64,000 nt of DNA, taken from contig OZ244902.1 in assembly GCA_965221635.1 (NCBI GenBank), positions 930,001 through 994,000 of the forward strand. The letters run 5' to 3'. The notes beneath the pieces are model-generated. The model worked only from the letters and a program-made list of their open reading frames with translations, made no database searches and was not told the origin of the DNA. Shown in pieces: positions 9,301-16,454 of the stretch (the first letter of the stretch is position 1; each line of letters starts with the position of its first letter). The translations under genes were made by a program, and so were the position numbers. The stretch comes from JAAXHB01 sp965221635. GTDB lineage: Bacteria > Actinomycetota > Acidimicrobiia > Acidimicrobiales > Aldehydirespiratoraceae.

Positions 9301-10334
9301 CTCATCCGCAGTACGGAGTGGCGGTTGTTCAGGCGGAGCGGGTGGAGCCCGAGGATGGGCACCGTGTGGTGTTGGCAGGGGTGGCGGACTCGCCGAGGGC
9401 GTGGCAAGAGCAGTCGTCATCGGCGGGTGTGCTGGTGGCCTCCGCACCGTTCAGGAAGGGCGCGATCACGCCCAAGTTGCGATCTCAGGCTGAGGCCGAT
9501 TTGCTGGCGAAGCTGCGTGTGGGGTCACGATTCCCGCTGGGATCCAACGGCCGCTGGAACTGCTTCCCAGTAAGGGAACTGGACGAGACAAACGACAAGC
9601 GCTTGTGGCACGGCGCCACCACAGGCAGGCCGTTGTGGAAGGGCGAGAGCTTCGACCAGTACAACCCGCACGGAGCCGAAGCGCGCCTCTGCCCGGAGAG
9701 CACCGCCGTTTGGAAGAAGGTGCGCAAGCCGAGGCCGGGCGCCGGCTCGATACTCGCCAAGACCACACCCCTAACCCGGCGCAAAGACGCAGTCCTAAAC
9801 GAACTGGAACGAGCCCGCATCGCCTATCGAGCGATCGCGCGAGCAACTGACGGAAAGACGATCATTGCCAGCCGAGCTCCACCAGAGGTTCTCCTAGCAA
9901 ACAGTGCTCCCTATCTGGCTTTCACAAAGGGTGCTGAGGATGCAAGGAGCGTGTGCCTAGGGGTAATGAACAGCCTCATCTTCGATTGGCAAGCTCGACG
10001 CTTCGTCGAGGCGAACCTCAATGTGTTCATCCTCGAATCTCTGATCGTGCCTGATCTTGATGACCGCGACTTCGACGCCGTGGCGCGGGCGGCGGCACGG
10101 TTGTCGGCGGTTGATGATCGATTTACCGACTTTGCCGCGGCTACGGGTGTGGAATGCGGGCCTCTTTCCGACGAGGAGCGGCAACGGTTGCGTGTGGAGA
10201 TCGACGCCCGTGTTGCACGGGCCTGGAGTCTCACAATGGCCGACCTGGAGACGATCTTCTTGGACTTCACCACCGATGCTGTGCCGGTCGCCTACCGGCA
10301 GGCCTTGATCGCGCGATTCGAAGAGCTGCTGTGA
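6369..10334 (+). CDS. Eco57I-type N6-adenine DNA methyltransferase / R-M subunit
   Basis: A 1321-residue protein predicted to methylate adenine in DNA using S-adenosylmethionine. The first 330 residues look like the N-terminal domain of type IIG/ISP-like enzymes. A helical region follows (ALTLLFRVLFILYAESSGFL) typical of Eco57I and PglX-like methylases. The core has YTPAELVRHIV (about residue 553), the SAM-binding motif DPACGSAHF (from 601) and the catalytic NPPW (842-845). The remaining 480 residues would include target recognition. The ATG at 6369 is preferred over an in-frame TTG at 6357 because GGGAGG precedes it. Its stop overlaps the helicase start by one base. It resembles the DrmMI-type methylases of DISARM and the PglX of BREX, but the other partners of those systems are absent. 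Confidence 0.85.
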   Translation: MLRLASGRQRRGVVLRAVNADDLLNQLVAHGIAEEAAAPDLIRRRVRFGEVEVAIAEQHSERNLRARWKQRVGNTALWYLLIVDHPDRPGSVRVLGPRPDQPVRSVDCARLAHSIEEASKKTPGRVVRQLESEIIRLAGRGKLVHGLLTNHTLEHRLRGNEQEWQQATRLVEAAHAKAGSRWQQFLAGLGYEVERLEPRGFLLRHEGKPVAVAHPKANADMFIRFDDTGRPVEGVLAGDCRRHNARYGMFIADQRYRLFDCDPSATTSHWLDLDASLLAPEDRGYLALLGPKYLAEGGLTALQADARAFGADLRRRLDQTIRQEALPVLAEGLSQWATGNLDISDDHQRDELEQAALTLLFRVLFILYAESSGFLPVQDDTYRRHSLTDRVAEAHHTQAKLSPESHSLWGDFKTLVEAMRSGNPAWGVPAYNGALFAKDDFAGAELLERIQLADPYFGRLLVALGHNSQTGHGIDFSTLEIGHLGHIYESLLSLKLSVANQALRYDAKNDRYVALSADARTATESGSNGTGEVAAGALLWQTNEGGRKAGGVYYTPAELVRHIVKHTVLPAFDRHLDRVSEIAESDPHKAAGVLLEFSVLDPACGSAHFLVQVTEALADRTVAFLAERPLPLILQRINELRDACSQSESISDIALLRRLILKHCVFGVDVSQMGAEVATLSLWLASFVPGLSLAYLDRNVVVGNSLLGVADAEVVIPQGTLMADQLETAMGEAAGIVARLAEIDDLTPAQVKASKAADQEACEATMGLRRLFDLWTAEGFGLKGARDHAQTHGADVITGSSGDNIVAAAEELGSEHGFLHWPLQFPGMFFRSNPGFDVVVGNPPWEEITVEELSHYGRYLPGAQGLPAAERDRAVTQLLTDRPELEAEFEWQQHRAALQRGALKAGEYESTKGDPDLYKYFCQRYGVLVRPGGAIGVVLPGAAFVNQGSEAFRRWLYSHMTARRVDFLLNNRRWMFETHPQYGVAVVQAERVEPEDGHRVVLAGVADSPRAWQEQSSSAGVLVASAPFRKGAITPKLRSQAEADLLAKLRVGSRFPLGSNGRWNCFPVRELDETNDKRLWHGATTGRPLWKGESFDQYNPHGAEARLCPESTAVWKKVRKPRPGAGSILAKTTPLTRRKDAVLNELERARIAYRAIARATDGKTIIASRAPPEVLLANSAPYLAFTKGAEDARSVCLGVMNSLIFDWQARRFVEANLNVFILESLIVPDLDDRDFDAVARAAARLSAVDDRFTDFAAATGVECGPLSDEERQRLRVEIDARVARAWSLTMADLETIFLDFTTDAVPVAYRQALIARFEELL

Positions 10335-13300
10335 TGGCCGCCAGGCCTTCCCTGGTGGACAATCTTGGCGACGACGCCAGCCACGCCGCCGCGCTGTCGT
10401 ACCTGGTGAACGACCAGGAGGAGCGTCACGGTTTGTCGGTTGCAACCGGATACGTGAACCTCGGCGGGCTTCATCATCTGGCTGTGACGGTGAGCGACGG
10501 GCGCGAGGTGCGGGTGCTTCTGGGCGCCGAACCCGAACCGGGGCTTGGCGCCTCGGTTCCGATGAAACGCTTCGAGTTGGCCTTGCATGCACTGTGCCAG
10601 GACAGAGACCTTGCGCGGTTCCCGCCGAGCCGCGAAGCAAAGCAACTCCTGGCACTGGAGGCCTGGCTCGAGCGGCCGCATGTGCAGGTTCGCCGCTACA
10701 CCGACCGGTTCCTGCACGGCAAGGCGTACCTGTTCGGCGACCAGGGGGACGCCCGCGCCGCGCTGGTGACCTCCGCCAACCTCACCGCAGCAGGCCTGTT
10801 CCACAACCTGGAGTTGGGGCTTGTGCAATACGAGCCGCTGGTGGCCCAAGCCGCGCTGGGGTGGTTCGACACGCTGTGGAACCAGGCAGTGGATTACAAG
10901 GACGACCTGCAAGCCTTGCTGTTTCCCGATGTGGGGTTGCTGTCGCCTCGTGACATCTACCTGCGGGCGTTGCTGGAACTGCTTGATGACGATCCCTTCG
11001 ACGAGGACGCCGTAGCGGCGCCGAGCGACTTGGAGTTGGCGTCTTTTCAGCGCGACGGGTTCCAGCGGGCACTCGCGATCCTGCAGCGTCATCACGGCGT
11101 GATCTACGCGGATGGCGTGGGCACCGGCAAAACGGAGATCGGCCTGGCCCTCATCGAGGAGTACGTGGGACGCCAAGGGTTTCACGCATTGGTGGTGTGC
11201 CCGGCGCAGCTTGTGAAGCACTGGCAGGATCGTTTGCATCAGGCCCGGCTGTCGGCACAGGTGATCAGCTACCACGCCTTGGCAAGCGACGAGCAGTTGG
11301 CTCCGCCACAGAGCGCCAACACGAAGCGTCACCTGCCGATGCACAAGGACGCGTACCGCCTGGTGGTGATGGACGAAGGTCACGCGTTGCGCACTCCGGA
11401 CACCACCTGGTACAAGGCCGCCGCGAAACTGCTCGGTGGTTCCGAGAAGCACCTTGCGCTGCTCACGGCCACGCCGATCAACAACGGCCTGTGGGACTTG
11501 TTCCACCTGGTGATGGTGTTCGCGCATCACGATCGAGCCTTCGAGCAGCACGGCATCCGGTCACTGCGCGGGCTGTTCGTGCAAGCCGGTGCAAATGAGC
11601 GCAACCCCGAAAACCTGAATCCCGATGTGTTGTTCGGGCTCACCGACATGGTGAGCGTGCGCCGCGACCGGCAGTTCATCGAACGCCACTACCAGAATGA
11701 GACCTTCCCCGACGGCACCGAGGTGCGTTTCCCCACGCCGCAACTGTCCACACGGCGTTACGACCTGGATCAGGCATACCCCGGCCTGGTGGACACCATC
11801 ACCAACCAGATCAGCGCCCTCACCATGGCCCGTTACCGGCCGAGCGCCTACCGCCTGGATGCCACCGAATCGAGCCGTGAACGGGTTCTGAGCGCCTTGT
11901 TGCAGTCGGCGGTGCTGAAGCGTTTCGAGTCTTGTTGGCACGCCTGCCGTCTCACGGTTGAGCGCATGATCACAGCGCACCGGGCTTTCTTGAAGGCGTG
12001 GGACGATGAGCAGATGGTGCCGAGCCGCCAGGCGCTGATTGATGCCTCCACGGCCGAGCTTGACGAGACGGGCCTCGCGGACTGGCTCAAGGAAACAGCC
12101 GACGACGAGGATTCCGAGCCGGCAGCCAACTACAGGCACGAGTATCGCCGCGACGTGAGCGCCGATCTTGGGCGGCTCGTCCAAGCCGCAGACGCGCTCG
12201 GAGCACTGAGCGACCGCGACGATCCCAAGCTGGGCTTGTTGCGCAGGTTGCTGCGCGATGTGCCGTCGCGCAAGGTGATCGTGTTTTCGTCCTTCGTGGA
12301 CACGGTGAGGTACCTCCACGAGCACCTGCCTGCCGAGGTGGACGGGCGAAGCCGGGTGACCGTTATCGGCGCCGAGACCAACCCCGACGAGCGCACCAAA
12401 ATGCTGGCCAGGTTGTGCCCCGAAACCGTGATCGGGCCCGGCTACGTGCCACCAGACGGCGAAGTGGACATGTTGTTGAGCAACGACGTGCTCTCCGAGG
12501 GCCAAAACCTGCAGCAAGCGGGTGCGGTGATCAGCTACGACATGCCGTGGAACCCGCAGCGTGTGGTTCAGCGTTACGGGCGTGTGGTGCGCCTCAAGAG
12601 CCCGCACCGAAGCGTGTCTCTGGTGACGATGCTTCCCACCGAGGGCGCCCTCGAGAAGATCCTGCAGCTGGAGCTGGCAATCCAGCGAAAGATCGTCGCC
12701 GCGAAGCCATACGGCATGGAGATCGAGGTGTTGAGCGACGACGCCGAAGTTGACATTCGCTCATATGCCCAACGCCTCGCCGATGCCGATGCGAGCCTGC
12801 TTGACGAGAGCACCGGATCGCCGGACTCGCAACTGCACAATGGTGAACTGCTGCGAGCGGAGTTGCGCAGAGCGCTCAGCGAGGGTGAGTTGCGACACGT
12901 GCGTGACCTTCCTTGGGGTGTGGGCGCTGCCTTCGCACAAGGGCCCGACGTGCCCTCGAAGGGTCCTGCCGGGGTGTTCTTCGCTTGTCGCCTGAAAGGC
13001 ACGGGGCGCCCCTACTGGCGTTACGTAACCAACGACGGCGAGATCACCTCCACCATCCCCACCATCCTCGCCCGTATCGAACCTGGCTGGGCGCCGGCAA
13101 TCGAGAACCCCACCATCGACCTCGAGGCCGCGTGGGCCGCAGCCGCGGAGTCGATAGTTGAAGAACACAACGAAGAGGCCGATGGCAGCGCAAGCGACCG
13201 CAACCTGGGGCCGCTGCAGCGCTGGGCGAGGGACGTGCTCAATGATCCCGACGTTGCGTGGTCACAACAGATCGGCACCGCTGCCGAGGCCCTTGCAACC

Positions 13301-13510
13301 GAGAGGGGCGGGCAGGTGCGTTCTGCTATTGGTCAGATCAAGCGGGAAGTGGCTGGCGGTTCGATCAACAAGTCGCAGGCCGCGCTTCAGATCGTGGAGG
13401 TTGTGAACCAGTACGGCCTGCGCGCCGCGCCTCCGCCTGAGCCGCTGAGCCCGATCACCGAGGACGACATTGGCGTGGTCTGCTGGATGGGCGTGCTGGC
13501 CGTTTCATGA
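10334..13510 (+). CDS. PLD-nuclease/SNF2-type helicase fusion
   Basis: A 1058-residue protein. The N-terminal phospholipase-D-like domain has one HKD half-site: HGK from residue 128, then TSANLT. A superfamily 2/SNF2 helicase follows: Walker A GVGTGKT (261-267), DEGH (347-350), LLTATPINN, DVLSEGQNLQQA (motif V) and QRYGRVVRL (motif VI). The C-terminal 280 residues are unassigned. The ATG overlaps the methyltransferase stop as TGATG, so the two are translationally coupled and almost certainly one system. Likely role: ATP-driven translocation and cleavage or exclusion of unmodified invading DNA. It combines, in one chain, activities held by separate DrmD and DrmC proteins in DISARM. The last codons GTT-TCA-TGA are part of a decamer repeat that runs into the next promoter. 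Confidence 0.85.
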   Translation: MAARPSLVDNLGDDASHAAALSYLVNDQEERHGLSVATGYVNLGGLHHLAVTVSDGREVRVLLGAEPEPGLGASVPMKRFELALHALCQDRDLARFPPSREAKQLLALEAWLERPHVQVRRYTDRFLHGKAYLFGDQGDARAALVTSANLTAAGLFHNLELGLVQYEPLVAQAALGWFDTLWNQAVDYKDDLQALLFPDVGLLSPRDIYLRALLELLDDDPFDEDAVAAPSDLELASFQRDGFQRALAILQRHHGVIYADGVGTGKTEIGLALIEEYVGRQGFHALVVCPAQLVKHWQDRLHQARLSAQVISYHALASDEQLAPPQSANTKRHLPMHKDAYRLVVMDEGHALRTPDTTWYKAAAKLLGGSEKHLALLTATPINNGLWDLFHLVMVFAHHDRAFEQHGIRSLRGLFVQAGANERNPENLNPDVLFGLTDMVSVRRDRQFIERHYQNETFPDGTEVRFPTPQLSTRRYDLDQAYPGLVDTITNQISALTMARYRPSAYRLDATESSRERVLSALLQSAVLKRFESCWHACRLTVERMITAHRAFLKAWDDEQMVPSRQALIDASTAELDETGLADWLKETADDEDSEPAANYRHEYRRDVSADLGRLVQAADALGALSDRDDPKLGLLRRLLRDVPSRKVIVFSSFVDTVRYLHEHLPAEVDGRSRVTVIGAETNPDERTKMLARLCPETVIGPGYVPPDGEVDMLLSNDVLSEGQNLQQAGAVISYDMPWNPQRVVQRYGRVVRLKSPHRSVSLVTMLPTEGALEKILQLELAIQRKIVAAKPYGMEIEVLSDDAEVDIRSYAQRLADADASLLDESTGSPDSQLHNGELLRAELRRALSEGELRHVRDLPWGVGAAFAQGPDVPSKGPAGVFFACRLKGTGRPYWRYVTNDGEITSTIPTILARIEPGWAPAIENPTIDLEAAWAAAAESIVEEHNEEADGSASDRNLGPLQRWARDVLNDPDVAWSQQIGTAAEALATERGGQVRSAIGQIKREVAGGSINKSQAALQIVEVVNQYGLRAAPPPEPLSPITEDDIGVVCWMGVLAVS

Positions 13511-13511
13511 T

Positions 13512-13578
13512 GTTTCATGATTTTTGAAGTTGCAACCGGGTGGCGGGGTGCTATAGTCAGGGAATGGACCCCCAGGCG
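13512..13578 (+). repeat. Copy B of the 67-bp direct repeat
   Basis: It matches 5505-5571 with three mismatches, and again covers the promoter and start of a coiled-coil gene. Immediately upstream the decamer GTTTCATGAT is doubled (13502-13511 and 13512-13521). The first decamer contains the helicase stop codon. In copy A the first decamer is degenerate. Confidence 0.9.
13530..13557 (+). promoter_or_regulatory. Promoter of coiled-coil copy B, leaderless
   Basis: TTGCAA (13530-13535), a 16-bp spacer and TATAGT (13552-13557), then 6 bases to the ATG at 13564. The geometry is identical to copy A, with one substitution in the -35. Confidence 0.75.
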
Positions 13579-14154
13579 TTTGGCATCGTGATCACCTTGT
13601 TCTCAACGATCGTCTTGCTCATGTTGGGCTCGGCCTGGCAAATCCAGCGCGAGTTCCGACGCTCGCGGGAAGCGACCGACCAGCAGTTCCAGGCCCAACG
13701 CGCCGAAACCGCCGAACAGTTCAAAACCATGCGCGCAGAGACCGCCGAACAGTTCAAAAACACCCACGACCGAATTGACACCCTCCGAACCCACACCGAC
13801 CGCCAGTTCGAGATCCAACGCGCAGAGACCGCCGAACAGTTCAAGACCATGCGGGACGAAACCGACCAAAAGTTCAAGACCATGCGGGCCGAAACCGACC
13901 AAAAGTTTGAGATCGCGCGACGCGAGCGGTGCGACCAGTTCCAAACCCTGCGGCGGGATCTCGATGAGCACAAGCGGATCACCGAGGAGAACCATCGCGA
14001 CACGCGGGCGCAGCTCAGGGTGATTTCCATCAGCCTCGGCGACACCCGCGAGCGGGTGGCCCGCATTGAAGGCCATTTCAACATCACTCCGGCGCCGCCA
14101 CCCAGCGACGACGCCCCAGACGACACCACCGAGGAAACCATCGCTCGCTCCTGA
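13564..14154 (+). CDS. Small membrane-anchored coiled-coil protein, copy B
   Basis: A 196-residue paralogue of the protein at 5557-6015. The membrane helix (about residues 5-24) differs in sequence, but the next segment and the C-terminal HKRITEENHRDTRAQLRV...LGDTRER region are almost identical. The middle is longer because an 11-residue unit of the type AETAEQFKTMR is repeated about five times, which fits a hendecad coiled coil that grew by unit duplication. It starts 53 bases after the helicase stop on its own leaderless promoter. Function unknown; the pairing around the R-M-like genes suggests a link to them. Confidence 0.75.
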   Translation: MDPQAFGIVITLFSTIVLLMLGSAWQIQREFRRSREATDQQFQAQRAETAEQFKTMRAETAEQFKNTHDRIDTLRTHTDRQFEIQRAETAEQFKTMRDETDQKFKTMRAETDQKFEIARRERCDQFQTLRRDLDEHKRITEENHRDTRAQLRVISISLGDTRERVARIEGHFNITPAPPPSDDAPDDTTEETIARS

Positions 14155-14252
14155 TCCTCGCTGCCCGGCCACAGTTCGGCTCAAGCGCTCAGGGATCCAC
14201 GGCGTCCGTCACCGCCCTTGGCATTGCGAGACCACTCCGCCTTTGTGCGGTA

Positions 14253-14269
14253 CGGCGCTTCAGGCGCCG
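14253..14269. terminator. Short GC hairpin after coiled-coil copy B
   Basis: CGGCGC and GCGCCG pair around the loop TTCAG. There is no T tract, so a terminator role is weak. Confidence 0.3.
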
Positions 14270-14298
14270 GCGGCGGGTGGTGGCATTGAGCTACCCGC

Positions 14299-14304
14299 TA
14301 GGTT
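14299..14304 (+). promoter_or_regulatory. -10-like element TAGGTT before the phosphatase
   Basis: TAGGTT ends 8 bases before an in-frame GTG at 14313. This supports that GTG as the start of a leaderless or near-leaderless mRNA instead of a GTG 36 bases upstream. Confidence 0.4.
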
Positions 14305-14312
14305 GCCGGGTC

Positions 14313-15128
14313 GTGCGTGACGATGCGGTGGTGGCCCTTGAGGGAGCACGCAACTGTCGGGATCTGGGCGGGTACGACACACAGGGCGGCGAGCGGGTGA
14401 GAACGGGACTGCTGTTCCGGTCGGACAGGCTGAGCGGGCTCACCGACAGCGACCTGCAGACACTTGAGAGCCTGCGCATTCGCACGGTTGTGGATTTTCG
14501 GGGCCGCTCGGAGGCCCAGCGTCACCAGTCTCGGCTGCCTGCCGGGGTGACCGCGCACGTACACCTCCCCATCGGCAGCTCCGGCGATCCTTACGTGGAC
14601 GCTCAGGCCACCCTGGCCGAACAAGCCTTGGCCGGCAAGGTCAGGTCGATCACTCCGGCCGACATGGCTCGCATGTACCTGCGCATGCTCGACAACTGTG
14701 CGCAGCAGTTCACCCGACTCGCCGATCTTGTCGCCGACCCGCAGAACCTGCCGTTGTTGTTTCATTGCACCGCGGGCAAGGACCGCACCGGTGTGGCCGC
14801 GGCACTGCTACTCGAGATTCTGGGCGTGCCCCGGCAGGTGGTGCTTGACGACTACTGCCTCACCGACGAACTCCGCACCCCCCACCGCATCACCGAGGTG
14901 ACGCCGGTGTTGGCCCGCCAGGGAATCAAATTCGACGACGTGGCAGCGATGTTCAGCGCGCCACGCGACACCATGCACACACTGCTCGCCGAGTTGGACT
15001 CACGCCACCCGCCCGCCGGCGGCGAATCCGGTCGCCGCAACGGCCGCTCAGCCGCGGAAGCGCTTCTGGTTGGCGCCGGGCTCGATCCCGGGGTGCCGCA
15101 ACTGCTGCGCGCCAACCTGCTCACCTGA
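14313..15128 (+). CDS. Tyrosine-protein phosphatase (DSP/SIW14-like)
   Basis: A 271-residue phosphatase. The P-loop signature HCTAGKDRTG supplies the catalytic Cys and Arg (codons near 14763-14792), and the general-acid region follows the family pattern. The N-terminal EGARNCRDLGGYDT is the typical opening of this bacterial family. Starting at GTG 14313 places the protein a few residues before that motif, as in relatives. The annotated start could be 12 codons earlier. Substrates may be phosphotyrosine or phosphoinositide-like compounds; not determined. Confidence 0.85.
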   Translation: MRDDAVVALEGARNCRDLGGYDTQGGERVRTGLLFRSDRLSGLTDSDLQTLESLRIRTVVDFRGRSEAQRHQSRLPAGVTAHVHLPIGSSGDPYVDAQATLAEQALAGKVRSITPADMARMYLRMLDNCAQQFTRLADLVADPQNLPLLFHCTAGKDRTGVAAALLLEILGVPRQVVLDDYCLTDELRTPHRITEVTPVLARQGIKFDDVAAMFSAPRDTMHTLLAELDSRHPPAGGESGRRNGRSAAEALLVGAGLDPGVPQLLRANLLT

Positions 15129-15185
15129 CAAGGCCCAACCCAAGTGCCCGACTCCCCGTATCCGGAGTTGAAGAAAACCCACACC

Positions 15186-16409
15186 ATGGCCCACACGGGC
15201 CGCCCATACCAGGACTACAAGCCACCCGCCGCGGCGCCGGTATGGGCCGCCATAGAAGGGCTCGGTCGCTATCACACGCTGGTGGCCGCCCTTCAGTTGG
15301 GAGTGTTCGAGGCCCTGGCCCAGCCACCGGAGTCGCACACCGCCGACGCCCTGGCGCAAACCTTGGCTGTTTCGCCGCCACATCTTGAGGCGCTGCTCGA
15401 CTCGATCTGCGCGATGGAACTGCTCGACCGCGTCAATCCCGACCTTGCTCAAGCTGATCCCGGCCCCACCGGCAGTCGCACCGACCACCGCGCCGCCACC
15501 GCGGGTGATCCCAACGCCAACGACGGACCCAGCGACAACACCAACGAAACCCAGGCCGGTGCCAACGATGCCACCTCCGACGACAACCGGCCCCGCCCGC
15601 CGGCCGCCTTGTACAAGCTGAACGACACCGCCCGGCGCTACCTGCTACAAGACGGCGCCGCCTCGATGACCGACCTGATCCCGGTGGCGCCCGGCCCGGC
15701 CCGCAACTGGGAGCACCTCGCCCAAACAGTGCGCCAAGGCCGACCGCCCACACCCATCGACGGCCCCAACACCAACCCGGCGGACTTCTACCTGCCCTTG
15801 GTGGAAGGCACGTTCACCACCGTGTGGCGCGCCGCCACCCGATCCGATCTGCAACTGCGCTACAGCGCGCTGGCGGCGCCCCGAGTGCTCGACCTCGGCG
15901 CCGGTGGGGCGCCCTGGTCGATAGCGGTGCTGCAGGCCTGCCCACAGGCAACCGCTGTGATCAACGACCTGCCAGGGGTGCTCAACTTCGCACGCGCCAA
16001 GACAGCCGAGCACGGCGTGGCCGACCGTTGCGAGTTCCGGCCCGGCAACTTCCACGAGATCCAAATCGAGCCCGATCGGTACGACCTGGTGGTGCTCGGG
16101 CACGTGTGTCGAACCGAAGGCCCCGAAGGCGCACAACACCTGCTGCGCCGCGCCTACAAAGCCTTGGCGCCCGAGGGCCGGGTGGTGATGTGCGACTACT
16201 TCGTGGGGCCCGAACCGAAACACAGCGCCAACGCCGTGCTGATGGGCATGACGATGATGGCCGCCACGGTCAACGGATTCGCGATCACCAACAGCGCCGC
16301 GTCACAATGGCTGCGCCACGCAGGATTCGAGGCGATCCGCCTGATCGAACCCATCGGTTTCCAGTTCGCCTACGTGGCCGGCAAACCCAAACACCCCGCC
16401 ACCGGCTGA
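15186..16409 (+). CDS. Class I SAM-dependent methyltransferase (O-methyltransferase_2-like)
   Basis: About 407 residues. The N-terminal winged-helix dimerisation domain (LGRYHTLVAALQLGVFEAL) is followed by a Rossmann methyltransferase domain with RVLDLGAGGAPWSIAVLQ as SAM motif I and VVMCDYFVGPEPKHSANA later. Plant-type O-methyltransferases and carotenoid or antibiotic methylases share this layout. A disordered insertion rich in Asp, Asn, Pro and Thr (roughly 15455-15600) splits the winged-helix domain, which is unusual. The start is uncertain: a GTG at 15144 gives 14 more residues, and neither has a clear ribosome site. The substrate is unknown. Confidence 0.75.
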   Translation: MAHTGRPYQDYKPPAAAPVWAAIEGLGRYHTLVAALQLGVFEALAQPPESHTADALAQTLAVSPPHLEALLDSICAMELLDRVNPDLAQADPGPTGSRTDHRAATAGDPNANDGPSDNTNETQAGANDATSDDNRPRPPAALYKLNDTARRYLLQDGAASMTDLIPVAPGPARNWEHLAQTVRQGRPPTPIDGPNTNPADFYLPLVEGTFTTVWRAATRSDLQLRYSALAAPRVLDLGAGGAPWSIAVLQACPQATAVINDLPGVLNFARAKTAEHGVADRCEFRPGNFHEIQIEPDRYDLVVLGHVCRTEGPEGAQHLLRRAYKALAPEGRVVMCDYFVGPEPKHSANAVLMGMTMMAATVNGFAITNSAASQWLRHAGFEAIRLIEPIGFQFAYVAGKPKHPATG

Positions 16410-16454
16410 TCATCCCGGCCCGCACCACCACACGCCCGACACCAGGGAGGCGCC

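Noticed and set aside
6369..13510. Complete DISARM, BREX or type I R-M system
   Set aside because: No DrmA, DrmB, PglZ, BrxC, HsdS or HsdR-like gene is present beside the pair.
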